Source of the DNA: Hymenopus coronatus
Lineage: Eukaryota; Arthropoda; Insecta; Mantodea; Hymenopodidae
Direction of reading: 5' to 3'
Assembly (NCBI GenBank): GCA_030762935.1
Contig: CM060888.1
Location: 120,601,468 to 120,665,467, forward strand
Length of the DNA: 64,000 bases
The translations under genes and the position numbers were made by a program. Each line of letters begins with the position of its first letter. Position 1 is the first letter of the stretch. The notes below the pieces were generated by a model. It was not told the DNA's origin, searched no databases, and saw only the letters and a list, made by a program, of their open reading frames with translations. This document shows positions 33,330 to 45,529 of the stretch, piece by piece.

Positions 33330-34315
33330 CATTTGTACCTATTCTACAGAAGCTCATTCTTCTATCTACCTAAAGTAATTTGAAGTAAACGTGAGATTGT
33401 TTTATTACATATTTCCGCTTAACTCCAATAGGAAAAGGGGAATATAGGTGGTTTAGAGCTCGTCACAATGAGATGCTTTGTAATTCCGCTCTCTTTGCTT
33501 GATCAGAGAGACATAGAAAAGAATAACGTCTTCCCTTTCAACAAAACTGTATTTGAAAATTCAAATCAATAACAGAATATCTCGGAAATTGTTACTTAAT
33601 CTCTTGCGCTTTAACGAGACCAACATTTTGAGTATTAATTTCTTTTCTATCTTTTATGGTTTACCAGTTATTCAAAATTCAATCACAGCGACAAGAACTG
33701 CAGCGACTATTCCCAGAACATTCAAGATATGCATTTCATTTGACTGAAAATATTTAAAACATAGTAATCAAATCAAAATAGCTTGAGTTATTTTTAGAAA
33801 ATAATGTTTATCATATAATTGTTCCATGATTTATTACGTTTTGTTTGTTTATGAAGGCTCTTTAAGTACTATGGATCTCAAAGATTCCCATTCTATATTG
33901 AGCGTGAGAAAACGAACATTTTGCTTAGAGGTCTCTTTTTGAGTTCTTTTACGCGCCATTAATTACGACAAGAAGCACCAGTTTTACTTCCCTTCCGAAG
34001 TAAGCCACGGCCGAAAAAATTCCATTTCTCTCCACCGGGTTTGTAGCCGGAACTTTGGCAACTGAAGGCAGGTCACTCCTAGCTAGACTACCGAGGATGA
34101 TTACTGCTCAATTTAGCAAATAATAAGTTTGGTACTTAATGGACTCTTCGTTCTTGACTTACGCTTTTACACATACATATCTTTGTAAAATAGTTCTATT
34201 TGATTCATAAAGCCTCAAAATGTGTATTTCCATTGAAATTTCGGTATCGCCTTTTAGATGGAATTCAATGCTTCCTCTGCTTACTGTGAGCATATACTGG
34301 AGAAAGTAAAAAAAG
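33330..34315 (-). mobile_element. R1 repeat, diverged reverse copy split by SINE A
   Basis: R1 body words in order (AATAACAGAATATCTCGG, TTTACCAGTTATTC, CATTCAAGATATGCATTTC) run to about 33840. SINE A follows, then R1 resumes (AATAAGTTTGGTACTTAATGG, TGTGTATTTCCATTG, ATTTCGGTATCG, ACTGGAGAAAGTAAAA) to about 34315. The distal end is poorly preserved. Confidence 0.7.
33843..34100 (-). mobile_element. SINE family A, diverged copy
   Basis: The family A body on minus is recognisable (GAAGGGAAGTAAAACTGG, GTAAAAGAACTC, ACGCTCAATATAGAATGG, AGAGCCTTCATAAAC), but the tRNA-like head is decayed. It lies inside an R1 copy, so it is younger than that copy. Confidence 0.75.
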
Positions 34316-34503
34316 AATGACACTGCCGTAGAAAAACAAAGTTTAACCATGCAAAATTTTTTTCCTTTTTACCAGATAGGTCATATCCAAAGATGGATGA
34401 ATGAAATTGGTGAAATGATCCTCAAATGAGCCCGGGGTCCATAGAGTTTAGATATTCTGAAATTCGTCTTCTCGTCTTGTCAGCATAAGGGAAAACTCCT
34501 GAA

Positions 34504-35055
34504 AAAAGATCTGAATCCAAAATAGGCATTTTTAGAAAAGTTCCGTGTGGTTCGGTTAAATATCAAAATTGGTATCTAAGTTCAGTATCTTCCAAGGATG
34601 CGACACTTTACATGAAACATTTTACGAACATTTTGATTTTCTCAAAATAGCTCCAACGATTTTGATTAAAATACCATATTATAAGATCTTTCATAACAAA
34701 CGAAATATATATCTTAAATTTTCTGGGAATAGGATCTGAAGATCTCTTCATTCTAGATATAGTTTATCTAACTGGTAAACCATAAGAGATAGACAAAAAC
34801 CTTACTACAAAAATGTAGATCTTGTTAAAACACACGATTTACTATTTTGAAAATGATAACTAATTTATTTTCAGTTTTTGATCCTTCATCAAATATTATG
34901 TCATAAACATTTTGTTTGTAGAATTAACTTTTCTGACATATTCTTTGCTATTGGTTTCAGTTTTAGACAATTTAAACATTCCTTTTATCTCTCGTTTGTT
35001 TCACAGCCACATTGCAAAGAGAACCGAACTTAAATCCTTTTGAATGCGACCAGCT
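34504..35055 (+). mobile_element. R1 repeat, forward partial copy with deletion
   Basis: Starts at the GAATCCAAAATAGGCATTTTT site and goes to AGGATGCGACAC. It lacks the CCCCCAACTACC segment, continues from TTTACATGAAAC, and ends around GCGACCAGCTTTTAAAAC. There is extra sequence around 34855-34910. Confidence 0.75.
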
Positions 35056-35603
35056 TTTAAAACATGTGATTATCGCGCAATGGCAATTACCTCTGTACAT
35101 AATTCCAGACAACTAAAGGGTGGTATTCTCTTATGGAGAAATAAATTGTAGCCATATATATATATATATATATTTCAGTGAGCAATTAACTTCGCTAATT
35201 GTAGTTATTGTGTTGGATAACCTAAACTTTCCAATTAACACACTAGTATACTTTTCTGCTACTGTTATCTACAGGTCAAATACCTGTGATACCATTTAAC
35301 ACTTGATTGCATTATGCACGCTGTTCTTTTCCGAGTAAGATTAACCTGCAAACTGGCACAGAATCCTAGAATTATACGAAAATCACCAATCGCTGTACAA
35401 ATTCGGAAGCTCTTACAAAGAGGAAACATGTGGTTTAAAACTGCCGTACGTTCTTTAGTCTGTTGTTTAGAATGCTTACGCGCATAAGCGAAGGAAACAT
35501 AAGTAGGTAATAATTATAACTTATTAATTACTATTCATCTATTTGCAAGCACATGAGGTTAAAATATAAGCTTGCCAGAACCTGATTACACCTACGGACG
35601 GCA
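35056..35603. other. Single-copy DNA with (TA)n at 35153-35173
   Basis: No other feature recognised. Confidence 0.4.
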
Positions 35604-35861
35604 ATGAATAGCGTAAACCTGTTAAGTGGCTTGATTATCCGAATTAATGCCGTAGCTTTGTATCTTTGGAGGTGTGAAGAGCATCGAACCAGATGTAAAA
35701 AGACACTAGCTGATTTAGAGAATAAATGCAACACACGCCTAAAATATTTAGCAGAGACCGATATTCACCGACGACGACTGAAATCAGGTTTGTCAAAAGA
35801 CAACTCAAGATCTCCCTCTTTGTCTTCCATATTCGTCACAGAGAATCTAACTCGCGTGTAA
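35604..35861 (+). CDS. Unrecognised 85-codon ORF, doubtful
   Basis: Open from about 35584, with ATG at 35604. The product has a hydrophobic start followed by a charged, helix-prone stretch (RCEEHRTRCKKTLADLENK). A donor-like CAG|GTTTGT occurs inside near 35787. No family is recognised. It lies in repeat-free DNA, which is the only reason to list it. Confidence 0.15.
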   Translation: MNSVNLLSGLIIRINAVALYLWRCEEHRTRCKKTLADLENKCNTRLKYLAETDIHRRRLKSGLSKDNSRSPSLSSIFVTENLTRV

Positions 35862-36425
35862 AAAAACTTCATAATACAGTAAAAAGGAAATAAAGCAAAA
35901 AATAAAAAAAAAAAAAAATTATAATAAATAATAATATATGAAATCACAGTGCGCAATTATATTGTCTTACTAATACAACATGCGACCGAGTTCGCTGCAT
36001 CCATTGCTACACATGCATTAGTGGAAGCGTGCCACCGGCAAATTCTTTTAACATCGAAGCTGAGATTCTTACAGCTGTGCAAGTCAACAGTTGTGGTGCC
36101 GCTCTTTGACGTCGAGGCCCGAATTTTTACACCTGAGTGAGCTCATGACACCTGTGGTGGTTTTGCACGTGCGACTGCTACTGGAAATTTTCTATCATGT
36201 GATCAAGAGGTATAAAAAGGGAACGAATCCCTGTCCAGTTTTTTACTGGGAATGCATTGCGTGCAACAATTGAATGAGTTTCGATGGGAAATTCGTAGCG
36301 AGTAGTAATCGTCGCTGCAACAAACGTTGAAAAGAAACTATAGTAAATATTTTCCATTGCTAAACCAATGAAACCTGATTGCTATCTTCCAATTTTATTA
36401 TAACAAACGAATACAGTAAATTCTG
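35862..36425. promoter_or_regulatory. Possible TATA-type promoter near 36211
   Basis: TATAAAAAGG at 36211-36220 is followed about 25 bp later by TCCAGTT (36234-36240), similar in spacing to a TATA box plus initiator. The nearest downstream ATG (36274) opens only 18 codons, so no product is evident. The segment could be the edge of an unrecognised element. The rest of the interval shows nothing. Confidence 0.2.
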
Positions 36426-36720
36426 AGCCTGCCTCCGTGGTCGAGTGATCAGCGAGCTGACTTCTCATCCGGAGTTCCCGGTTTCGATTCTCGGTTGGGA
36501 TGGGGAATTTTTCTTTAACCAAAATTATTCCCTATCCCCACAGAGTCTGGAAGTAGGAATGTGAGAGTAAATGTGAGTGTGTTTAGTGATATAAAATGAT
36601 TAACCCAATGTTCTAAACCTACAGTATTACGAGTTGTTTCACAAGTCAAAGCACCCGATATGACCATTGAAGTTAAAGGGGATTATACATATGAAACAAT
36701 TTAAAAATAAATAAAATAAA
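36426..36720 (+). mobile_element. SINE family D, full-length copy
   Basis: The head GCCTCCGTGGTCGAGTGATC with AGCGAGCTGACTTCTCATCC and a B box (GGTTTCGATTCTC) is tRNA-like. The body (ATGGGGAATTTTTCTTTAACC, CACAGAGTCTGGAAGTAGG, CACCCGATATGACC) ends in an ATAAATAAAATAAA tail. Confidence 0.88.
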
Positions 36721-37076
36721 TGTTGGTTGACGCAGACGGTGTCGCTGAAGTATACGCAGAAGGATGACCAGAAACTGAAGTTGGCTTTGTTGCGAAAGTT
36801 CGAGTCAATCAGTATATGCAGAGAATTAGTACTTGCATTTCCTTATAGAGCATTGGAAAATTGTCTCTTTGACCCACAGTAATAGTAAATCGTCACTATA
36901 AAACTAGAGAGTACCGGGTAGCAGGGTATTTTCCTTATTAGAACCGACAATGTTCTCGTCAAGGATTTTCGAATTAAATTACCTTCATAGCAAACATTAA
37001 GTTCATAAACTATTGAGCGCACTTGGAAGGTTTGGTAAAATGGAGCCGCGGAATGCAAACACTTTTATTTCCTATT
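36721..37076. other. Single-copy DNA, no feature seen
   Basis: Nothing recognised between the SINE D tail and the next R1 copy. Confidence 0.4.
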
Positions 37077-37795
37077 TACTTTCTGTACTTCAAAAGTAGG
37101 GGAAGTGTTGCCTTTCACCCAAAAATTCGATGTCGCGAGACCAGCATAGCTCAAAACCGAAATATCTTAGAAATGCCAACAACACGAAGGCTTTCAAGAA
37201 AATAACACCTACCCAAACTATCTTCACTGGAACATTTTTTGAAAATGTTTACTTTCTCAAAGTGGCACCAAAATTTTAATTACAATAGCATATGTTTAAT
37301 ATATTTTCATGAAAAATGAATTGTATGTGTTGACTTTTCTAAGAATAACCTCTGAAGAACTTTTGCATATCTGATAAAGTGTAAGGGATAGATATAATCT
37401 TACTACATAAAAATATAAATTTTATTATAGCACACAATAAAAGTAAATTCACTTTTTTTAAATTAAACCATTACTGAGAAGTTCCTTGTTATTAGCTTAG
37501 ATTTTCCAATGCTTATGCTTTTCTCAATAGGGAACTCGTTATTTATTTTTTTTCTCTGCCGGTCAAGGGTGCAGAAGTTAAGTGTCGTCAGTTGGCGACC
37601 AGCTGGTGAAACATCTGTCCGTCGCTTTAGACTAGTATATTCCATTGTTCTCCTTCTAACTACAAAGAAATGAGTAATAAAACTACTGCCAATGTTTATC
37701 TCGATTAGCATGTAATGGATACAAAGCTAAGATTTTTTAAGAATAATATGTTGAAACATGGGTACAGAATGGCATGTAAATGTAATGCATCAGAA
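37077..37795 (+). mobile_element. R1 repeat, diverged forward copy
   Basis: Head TACTTTCTGTACTTC, CACCCAAAAATTCGATGTCGC; the A-run and GT tract are deleted, so the copy jumps to ACCAGCATAGCTCAAAACCG. The body continues to TGTAATGCATCAGA. Length about 720 bp. The deletion explains the shortness. Confidence 0.8.
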
Positions 37796-38033
37796 TTTTT
37801 CGAAATGGCACATATTCCCAAGTTTGTTCACTGGTTAGTGTTACTTATGTAGCAACTACGAGACAAAAGGCCAACTGCTCCTTAATGGTATATAAATTTT
37901 ACATACAGCATTTTAGGAAAAAAACTAATATTGGACAGTATATTATTGCCCCGTCAAATTCCGTAGTGTAATTGCCATGCTAACCTCCAATACTCAAGGT
38001 TGCAGATTCAAACTGACGAAGGATAATGTTTTT

Positions 38034-38167
38034 AGTTTCTCTATACGTACTATGTACATATTGTATAGAGAAGGTTTGTAATGCACCCAAAAATTCGATA
38101 CCGAAATTTCACCGGAAATATATGTTTTGGATCCCCCTGAATAAAAAAAAAAAAGCATTTTCAGAAA

Positions 38168-38246
<79 letters not shown>

Positions 38247-38948
38247 CATAGCTCAAAAATGTAAAGAAGTTTGTAGAAGAGCTAGAGAAAGTCATATGAG
38301 TTAACACCGTTAAATACTAAACTTGGTATTTAAATTTGGTATCTTGTAAGAATGTGACACGAAGATTTTCAAGAAAATCCCCCCACCTCCTTAATATGGA
38401 AAAATGTTCCAAAATGTTTATGTTCTCCAAAATGGCTCTAACGATTTTGATTAAAATGTCGTATTTAAAAGATATTTTCTTGACAAATACAATGTATATC
38501 TTGACTACTTTATTCTGGGTGAATTTTACGTAATTTTGTATAACTTCTAAACCGTAAGAGATGGACAAAAACTTACCACACAAAAAATGTGGAGCACGTT
38601 AAAACACACAGTTTATGTTATATACATTTTTTTTTTTTCGTGAAGTTGATCGTTTTTGAGATATTCTTGTTATTGGTTTGAACTTTAAAAAAACTTATAC
38701 TTTTTTCATACAGGAATTTGTGAACTCCTGTCCATACATAGGAACTTCAGTCACATAACAACCAGCTTTTGACTATCACTTTAACCTATGGTACTCCCTT
38801 ATTTCGCTTCTACTTACAAGGAAGCAAGTAATAAGACTATTTCTGTTAATTTTTTCTGGATTAGCTTGAAGTAAATAGAAGCACAAGCTTTCTAATAATA
38901 GCTTGCTGTAGAGATGTAGAGAAAACCATGTGAATGGAATACATAAGC
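38034..38948 (+). mobile_element. R1 repeat, forward copy with long (GT)n
   Basis: From AGTTTCTCTATACGTAC to GAATACATAAGC, flanked by TTTTT on the left and TTTTTT on the right. A (GT)n tract of about 74 bp at 38170-38243 accounts for the extra length. The rest of the body is standard. Confidence 0.88.
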
Positions 38949-39248
38949 TTTTTTAGAAACTCGTTCAGACTGACGCCACCATTTCATTAAACGTATAGCT
39001 CCTTCCACAGTTGAAACTTTCTGTATTGAAAATGAGCTTTGATAATCTCTTGGGGAATATTCAAACATATGTGTCGTAGCTTCTTAAAGAACTTAAATAA
39101 TGAGCTGCCAATTTTATGAAGTGCAGATTAATCCTGTTTTCCAAATTGTGATGAAGATCAGACACCCGCACCACAAGTTGCTGTCTTCCCTGAAACACAC
39201 TATACCAATAACGCATTTTCTTCTGTCACGACATCGTCTACAGAAAAA

Positions 39249-40057
39249 TCTAATGTGTTCTATTCTTTTGACTTTTTCTACAAACTATTAGTTGAAGAGA
39301 TTATTCCTTTATTTATATATATTGTAATAGAGATAAACATTACCAAAATTGTTAATGATTTCCTTTTAAGTAGAAAAGGAAATAAGGGAATATCCTAGGC
39401 TAAAGCGATAGTCAAGTCTTTTAAAAAGCCGGTCGCTGTGTGAAAGAATTGAAATTCGAATCGTTTTGCGAGGCCAGGAGAAAACCAGAAGTTATATGAA
39501 ACGTAATATTACCTCCCGTTTAAGAAAACTTTAAGTAATTTAAATTTAAACCAATAGCAAGGAATCTCTCGAAAATATTTAACTCAAAAAAAAAAGTATA
39601 GGTATACATACATTGCGTGTTATAACGAGAGCTATAGTGTTGGTCTATCACTTGCGGTTACTAGTTATGTAAAACTCATCCAGAATGAAGATGTCCTTAG
39701 AGGCTATTCCCAGAAAATTCAAGATATACATTTTATTTGTCCTGTATGTATCTTTAATATACGCTATTTTAATAAAAATCTTTAGAATTCTTTTAGAAAA
39801 ACAAAATTTTGAAACATTTCCATGTAAGTAAAGGGTCATTTGGGGTAGGGGGATTTTCTTGAAAATCTTCGTGTCGTATCAACGGTCCACACACACGGCG
39901 CTCGCGCGGACATTTTTTTCTTTCTGCTTCTTCTTCTAAATATGCTCTTTTTGGATTTAGGTGATCTGAAGACATATTTCCGTTGAAATACGGATATTTT
40001 GAGTGAAATACAATACCTTCCCTACCTAATAAATGCATAGTACCTATAGAGAAAGTA
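39249..40057 (-). mobile_element. R1 repeat, reverse copy
   Basis: Starts TCTAATGTGTTCTATTC after an A-run and ends ACCTATAGAGAAAGT before AAAA. The segment between the body and the microsatellite is shortened (CGTGTCGTATCAACGGTCCAC), removing the TTAAATACCAAACTTGG block. Confidence 0.82.
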
Positions 40058-40736
40058 AAACTGCATGTCAAAAACAGTCACGAAGGTTATATGGTAGCGA
40101 GCTCTATGAGAAGGAGCTGCACAAGAGAATTTAAAAGGCTAAGAAAACTGTAAAAAGAAACTTTAAAGTATGGAAAATGAAATGTTGTTATCATCCAAAA
40201 TATTTATTATTCTTATTTTAGAGCATAAGGGAGCTATGTAAAAAATTCCCTACATGTACAGTACTACGGCAAGCAAGGGCATTATCGCCGCGGTCATTAC
40301 GTTAGTTTTAGTGCTTCAAACGCCGTGCTCTATCTCCTTTCCTCCCTCTTCTTTTCGCTCATGCTTTGAGAGTGGAATGTCACGTTTTGTTCGTCTCCTA
40401 AGTGCAAGAAAACGTACCAGACAGTTACGAAGAAGGAGGAAATACGTGGCGATTCCATATGGAGTTGATATGTAACTGTCAAATGCAAAACGCGAGCAGC
40501 TGCTTGCTAAAAGAAGCATGCCATTGGATGAATGCTATCCGCAGTTATATATTCGATAAACTACGATGGAAGAAAATCCATTACACGTGTTAACCTAAAG
40601 AGAGCCATGTCCGCTGGTGCGGTTTTAGCTTACTTTTACAGCTAGTGAATAAATTATAGAAATCCCTTTACACCCAATGCAGTGGTCTATAGACATTGTA
40701 TAACTAATGTAATACTATAACTTGACTATAAACATG
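40058..40736. other. Single-copy DNA with a GC-richer ORF patch
   Basis: At 40254-40475 a plus-strand frame starts MYSTTASKGIIAAVITLVLV, which looks like a signal peptide or membrane anchor, and continues Arg-rich. An overlapping frame at 40402-40593 and one on minus exist. No family is recognised and the coding status is open. Confidence 0.2.
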
Positions 40737-41371
40737 AGATAATTTTAATTCTTTTCTCAGAGAAACCGTAGGTAGACTCAATGCCATAGCCAGGATTTGA
40801 AGCATGGATCTCCCGGTCTCTTGGCGGCTGCTCTACACTGAGCTACCATGGCAACATGCCGGCATACTCGCATTTTTTCCAGTAAACCACAAGGTGAGCT
40901 CAAATTATTTTGAAATGACAACCTCAATGGCGACTTACAATGTTGCAAGTACTAAGTCCCAAGATTCATAGTATAGCCAACTATTATGGACAATTGTGAT
41001 AATTTTAATTGTTTTCTCACAGAAATCCTGTTAGGACAGGAGTTGGATGGGTAGAGTCAGGCTGAAAAATTGAATGCCATAGCCGGGAATTGAACCACGG
41101 ATCTCACAGTCTCTGCCCGGTTCCTCTACCACGAGCTACAATGGCAAATGCCGGCATAACATTGAATTCCTCAACTGACGCGCAAATTTCCCGGTAAAAC
41201 ACAAGTACACCTGAAATTATTTTGAGATGAAAACCCGAATGGCGACTTACAACGTTGCAAGTACTGTAAGTCCCAGGATTCATAGTATTGGCAACTATTA
41301 GACAATTGTGATAATTTTAATTGTTTTCTCACAGAAACCGTGTGTGGGGCAGGAGTTGGATAGGTAGAATA
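40737..41371 (-). mobile_element. SINE family B, head-to-tail dimer
   Basis: Two tRNA-like heads in reverse, at about 40785-40860 and 41078-41155, each with CCATGG or CAATGGC next to GAGCTACC, a GGTTC or GAACCACGGATCTC B-box region and GCCGGCAT at the head end. Each is linked to a ~210-bp body (CCGGTAAA, AAATTATTTTGAGATG, GGCGACTTACAACGTTGC, TAATTTTAATTGTTTTCTC, GGACAGGAGTTGGAT, AGAGTCAGGCTGAA). The heads are about 294 bp apart. The junction ATTGAATTCCTCAACTGAC joins one unit to the next. Confidence 0.85.
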
Positions 41372-41560
41372 ATTTGAGATCACCTTGTGGCTTACCGGGA
41401 AAAATGAGAGTCAGTTGAGGAATTCAATGCTAAGCCGGTATGTTGCCATGGTAGCTCAGTGGTAGAGCAACTGGCTAGAGACCGGGAGATCCGTGGTTCA
41501 AATCCTGGCTGTGACATTCAATTTTTCAGTCTGACTCTACCTATCCATGACCATAGATAC
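41372..41560 (+). mobile_element. SINE family B, inverted copy next to the dimer
   Basis: Begins in the body of a unit (ATAATTTGAGATCACCTTGTG), passes TTCAATGCTAAGCCGGTATG and continues into the head TTGCCATGGTAGCTCAGTGG with GAGCAACTGGCTAGAGACC and the B box GGTTCAAATCC. It ends in CAGTCTGACTCTACC. The head lacks proper anticodon-stem pairing, so it is not a tRNA gene. Confidence 0.85.
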
Positions 41561-42486
41561 TTTGTCCAAAGTGTACCGGCATATGTTGTAACACTCCTCT
41601 TTGTGTTTTCAAGAAGTACATTTTATTCGAGAAAGTATAGCAGCATGAATGTAACATGCACGCTTGTATTCCTAGGTCACTCTTGCTCTGCAGCACAGTA
41701 GCCACTGACAGTCGCGAAGCCAGGAGGCTAGGTGTATATATACACTTTGAAAATCCAATATGAACCCCAGAATCCGTCTGTCCGCCAGCCCATAGCGTCC
41801 TTCTCACGGTACAGGATAGCTTCTGTCTTAACTCAATTTAGATTGAGTGGTGGCATTTGTTTTGAACCTTCCCCACCAACATTTTCTAAATCGGTGATTT
41901 CTCTTCGTCGCCTTTTCACCCCCAACCACCCCAGTTTCTCTTCGCAGCCACATACACCCCCGCACTTTTCCCTTCAGCACACACCTTTTTCTTCTTAAAT
42001 TGCATTTCTGTATATTTTTTTCTTCATTTTTTTCTATCCCCGTCTTCTTTTCCTTCATTTTCTGAACTTCTTTTTCTTACTTAAACTACTTGGGTCTCCT
42101 ACGACCAAATTGACGATTTCCTCTGCAACCACCATACTGCCTCCTCCTTTTTAGCCCATGTACAATCTACAGCAAATAACCAGTGTTGCCAATGGCAAAA
42201 AATAAAATGTACCTATGTTCTCAACGAGAGGGTGTGCCAAATGTTTTTCAGCATAGCAAATTTATCACCTTTATTCGTAACCAAGGAACCATTACTTCTG
42301 AGAAAACCAACGAAATATTTTAAACAATTAAACAACACAGTCTTTTTGTGTTGTATATCAATCATGTATGGTTTGTCACAGTACAAGTTTTTAATGTTTA
42401 CATCATACTAGGAAAAATTGAGCATCGACTTTAGTTACATCCTCGTTTCAACAGGAACGCTTTTCAGGAAAAGCAGTAACGAAGAG
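41561..42486. other. Single-copy DNA, no gene recognised
   Basis: A pyrimidine-rich patch at about 41920-42140 and short frames on both strands are present. None is recognisable. Confidence 0.4.
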
Positions 42487-42836
42487 GATAGGTAGAGTCA
42501 GACTGAAAAATTGAATGCTACAGCGGGATTTGAACCACGAATCTCCAGGTCTCCAACCGGTTGTTCTAACCACTGAGCTACCGTGGCAACATGACGGCAC
42601 GGCATTAAACCCCAATGGCGACTTAGTTCCGGGTTTCATAGTTTAGCTAACTATTATGGTCAACTAGTGTTAATTTCATTGTTTGTTTGTTTTTTTTTTC
42701 AAAGAAGCCGTGTGTAGGACAGGAGTTGGATAGATAGACTCAGATTGCAAATTGCAATTCTATAGCCGGAATTGAACAGATCTCCCGTTCTCGAGCCGGT
42801 TGCTCTATCCACTACTATGGTAGCATGCCGCTTACA
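42487..42836 (-). mobile_element. SINE family B, second dimer
   Basis: Reverse heads at about 42515-42600 (GGATTTGAACCACGAATCTC, CACTGAGCTACCGTGGC) and about 42760-42830 (GGAATTGAACAGATCTCCC), roughly 242 bp apart and separated by a shortened body. The same head-to-tail organisation as at 40737. Confidence 0.82.
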
Positions 42837-44106
42837 CTGGCATGCGTACATGTGTGAAAAAGATAATTAAACTAACAGTAATGAAGAGTATTTAAAGGCA
42901 AGGGAAAAACGATAAAAAGTAAAACTTGTCTCAACCTTAATAAACTGTACGGATATAAAATTGGATATCTGTGTCTCTAACGTATTCGTGTTGCATTAGT
43001 TTCGTCCTTTTCTACTCTCGCGCAGTCGCCAACTTGGTAGTAACATGGTGCAAATATTTAGTTAATATATCAGATGTTTTCTGTATCACATTATATCATT
43101 TTAGAACCGAAATGAATTTCTGTGGACCCAAATCTGCAATGAAAACGCATTTTTCAGTTGAAGTCCGTCATTTGCTGTTTTTATGCGTTTCACACAATAT
43201 CAAATATACTGAAGATAAGAATGCAACAATAGTTTGTCTTAGCTGGGTTACATAAGATTAATCTGAATTCTCTATAGTACATAAGATGAGCTATGTGATT
43301 TTTAAATAAAATATTTTCGGAAAAGTCTATATAGCTATCCAGTAAAAACGTCAGGCAAACGAGAAACTTTTTTGTTATTGGTGTACAACAGGGATCAAGC
43401 GAGAGAAAATATTGACAAGGGTTGGAGAAAGTTTTTAAAACAAACAAGACTTTTGCAACTTCTTGCATTCGTTGTCTATGGCAAAAATCGTCCATTCATT
43501 CAGCTCAGAGCGAGACACGCACGGCTGAGAGCGTGCAGCGGTAAAGGTTTATATAAGTTTATAAATGTTTATAGCGTGTGGAAAATTGTGAACTGTTATG
43601 CTGTTTATATGTTTTGCATTTTTCATTAACATTTATAGTTGTGGAAGGAGAAACTAGGAAAACACAAAATATTCATAAACTATGAAGAAACGCATGATGA
43701 CAATGATGATTATGGTAATAATAGTAGTAGTAGTAATGATAATAATAATAATAAATATAATAATAATAATCAGAAGATGGTAAAGAATTGAAAAATTAAT
43801 GAAAGGACATGTACGGGCGCCATTAAAATAGAAAGCAAAATGGGTGAGGGGAAACAAAACCACGCTATGTTAACGCACTACAATGGAATAACGCAAAACT
43901 GAGTCAATGCATCGCTCATTTTTGCTGTTTTAAAACTTTCCACCAATCTAAATGTAATTTTGTCCACATAAACAATGATGACACTCTTCCGAATTAAAGC
44001 TTTTATATTTTATATCTGCATATTTGATATCTTTTTATACTTGTAAAATCGGATTTCAAAGTACTAAAAATCAAAAAAGTAGAGATAAAGTGCAAATAAA
44101 AAAAAT
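42837..44106. other. Single-copy DNA; trinucleotide tract at 43700-43771
   Basis: A degenerate (TAA/TAG/TGA)n run lies at 43700-43771. Frames at 42971-43255 and 43372-43629 on plus (94 and 85 codons) have no recognisable motif. No repeats otherwise. Confidence 0.4.
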
Positions 44107-44937
44107 CTCATCAGTTACACTCACATGACTTTCTCTAGCTATTCTACAAACTTCTTACATAAGATTATTCTTCTTTCTGCACCTTGCTAATCGAGGTATT
44201 CATTAGCACAATGTTGTTATTAGTTCCTTATAAGTAGGAAGAAAATAAGGGAATACACTAGGCTAAACCCATAGTCAAATGTTTTAAAAGCTGCCGTTAT
44301 GCGATTGTCATTACAAATCGCTTCTTTTCTTGGCCAGGAGTAGAACAAAAGAAAAACGGACACTCCCGTCTGAGAAAAAAGTATAAGTACTTCACAACTG
44401 AAACTAATAACAATGAATACCACGAGAGAAAAAAAAAATATATATAAATATAACATAAATTGTGTGTTTTAATATGCTCTACATTTTTTGTGTGGTAAGT
44501 TTTTGTTTATCTCTTACGGTTAACCAATTACAAACAATTCCGTAGAATTCATCCAGAATAAAGTAGTCTTCAGAGGCCATTTCCAGAAAATTAAAGATAT
44601 ACATTTTATTTATCAGGTAAATATCTTTAATATATGATATTTAATCAAAATCGTTAGAGCCATTTTTGCGAAAATCAATATTTTCGAAAAAAGATCCATG
44701 GGGTGGGGGGATTTTTCTCAAAACCTTCGTGACGCATCCCTGGAAGATATTAAACTTAAATACCAAGTTTGGTATTTTACCGACTTTTCGATTTTGAGCT
44801 ATCGCGTTCACAGACACACGGACACACACGGACCTTTTTCTGAAAATGCTTTTTTTGGATACAGGGGGTCCTAAAAATGTATTTCCGGTGAAATCTCGGT
44901 ATCGAATTTTTGGGTGGAGTGCAATACCTTCTACATA
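44107..44937 (-). mobile_element. R1 repeat, reverse copy lacking the head palindrome
   Basis: Starts TCTCATCAGTTACACTCAC after an A-run and has the standard body to GGTGGAGTGCAATACCTTCT. It then stops before the 44-bp palindrome. Microsatellite reduced to ACACACGGACACACACGGAC. Confidence 0.83.
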
Positions 44938-45529
44938 TTTTAATTCAAATCCAAGATAGTCTGATGATATTTGCTCATTTATTTATAGACTGCCTCTGTT
45001 CTATCTCCGTGTCTAATATAACTAAATTTTAAGATCATCTTTACTGTATAAAGAAATTAAAGAGTTTCAGAATCTCAGTTGCTGGTTACTTTTCACATTC
45101 TCTTTTAATTGTAAATATTGATTTTTCCCGTTTCTCCCAACTTTAACATTTAGCAGGCGGATTTTAATGCGTCCATTTGCGGCAATGTTTCACAAACATA
45201 CTTTAATTTGAAAAAGGTTTACTGCCATTCATAAAAATGTTATAAACTAAAGAAATTCATATACTACAACAGTGTTACACCCGAAAGCTATTTGGGTATT
45301 AGCAAATGTTTAGCACACAAATTCAGATTAAAACGATAAAAAGAAAATATTTACTAACATTAAACAATTGTTCGCTTGTAAGTCTTAAATACGTATTGCC
45401 TTTTTAATTTACAAAACTATAAACATCTTTCTGGTGAAAATATATTTTTCATAGTTGCCAAACGGGTAATACCGTTAAAGCAAGTAAAAGTTAATCTGAA
45501 TTGTTTCTTCGACTTCAGTCGTGTGTAGG
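44938..45529. other. Single-copy DNA, no feature seen
   Basis: No recognisable element or exon. Confidence 0.4.

Noticed and set aside
40737..42836. Regularly spaced repeats resembling a CRISPR array
   Set aside because: The spacing is ~240-295 bp, the units are tRNA-derived SINE heads and the orientation changes; nothing like short repeats with unique spacers.
42971..43629. Frames of 94 and 85 codons on the plus strand
   Set aside because: No motif, no matching splice signals and AT-rich composition; chance frames are likely.
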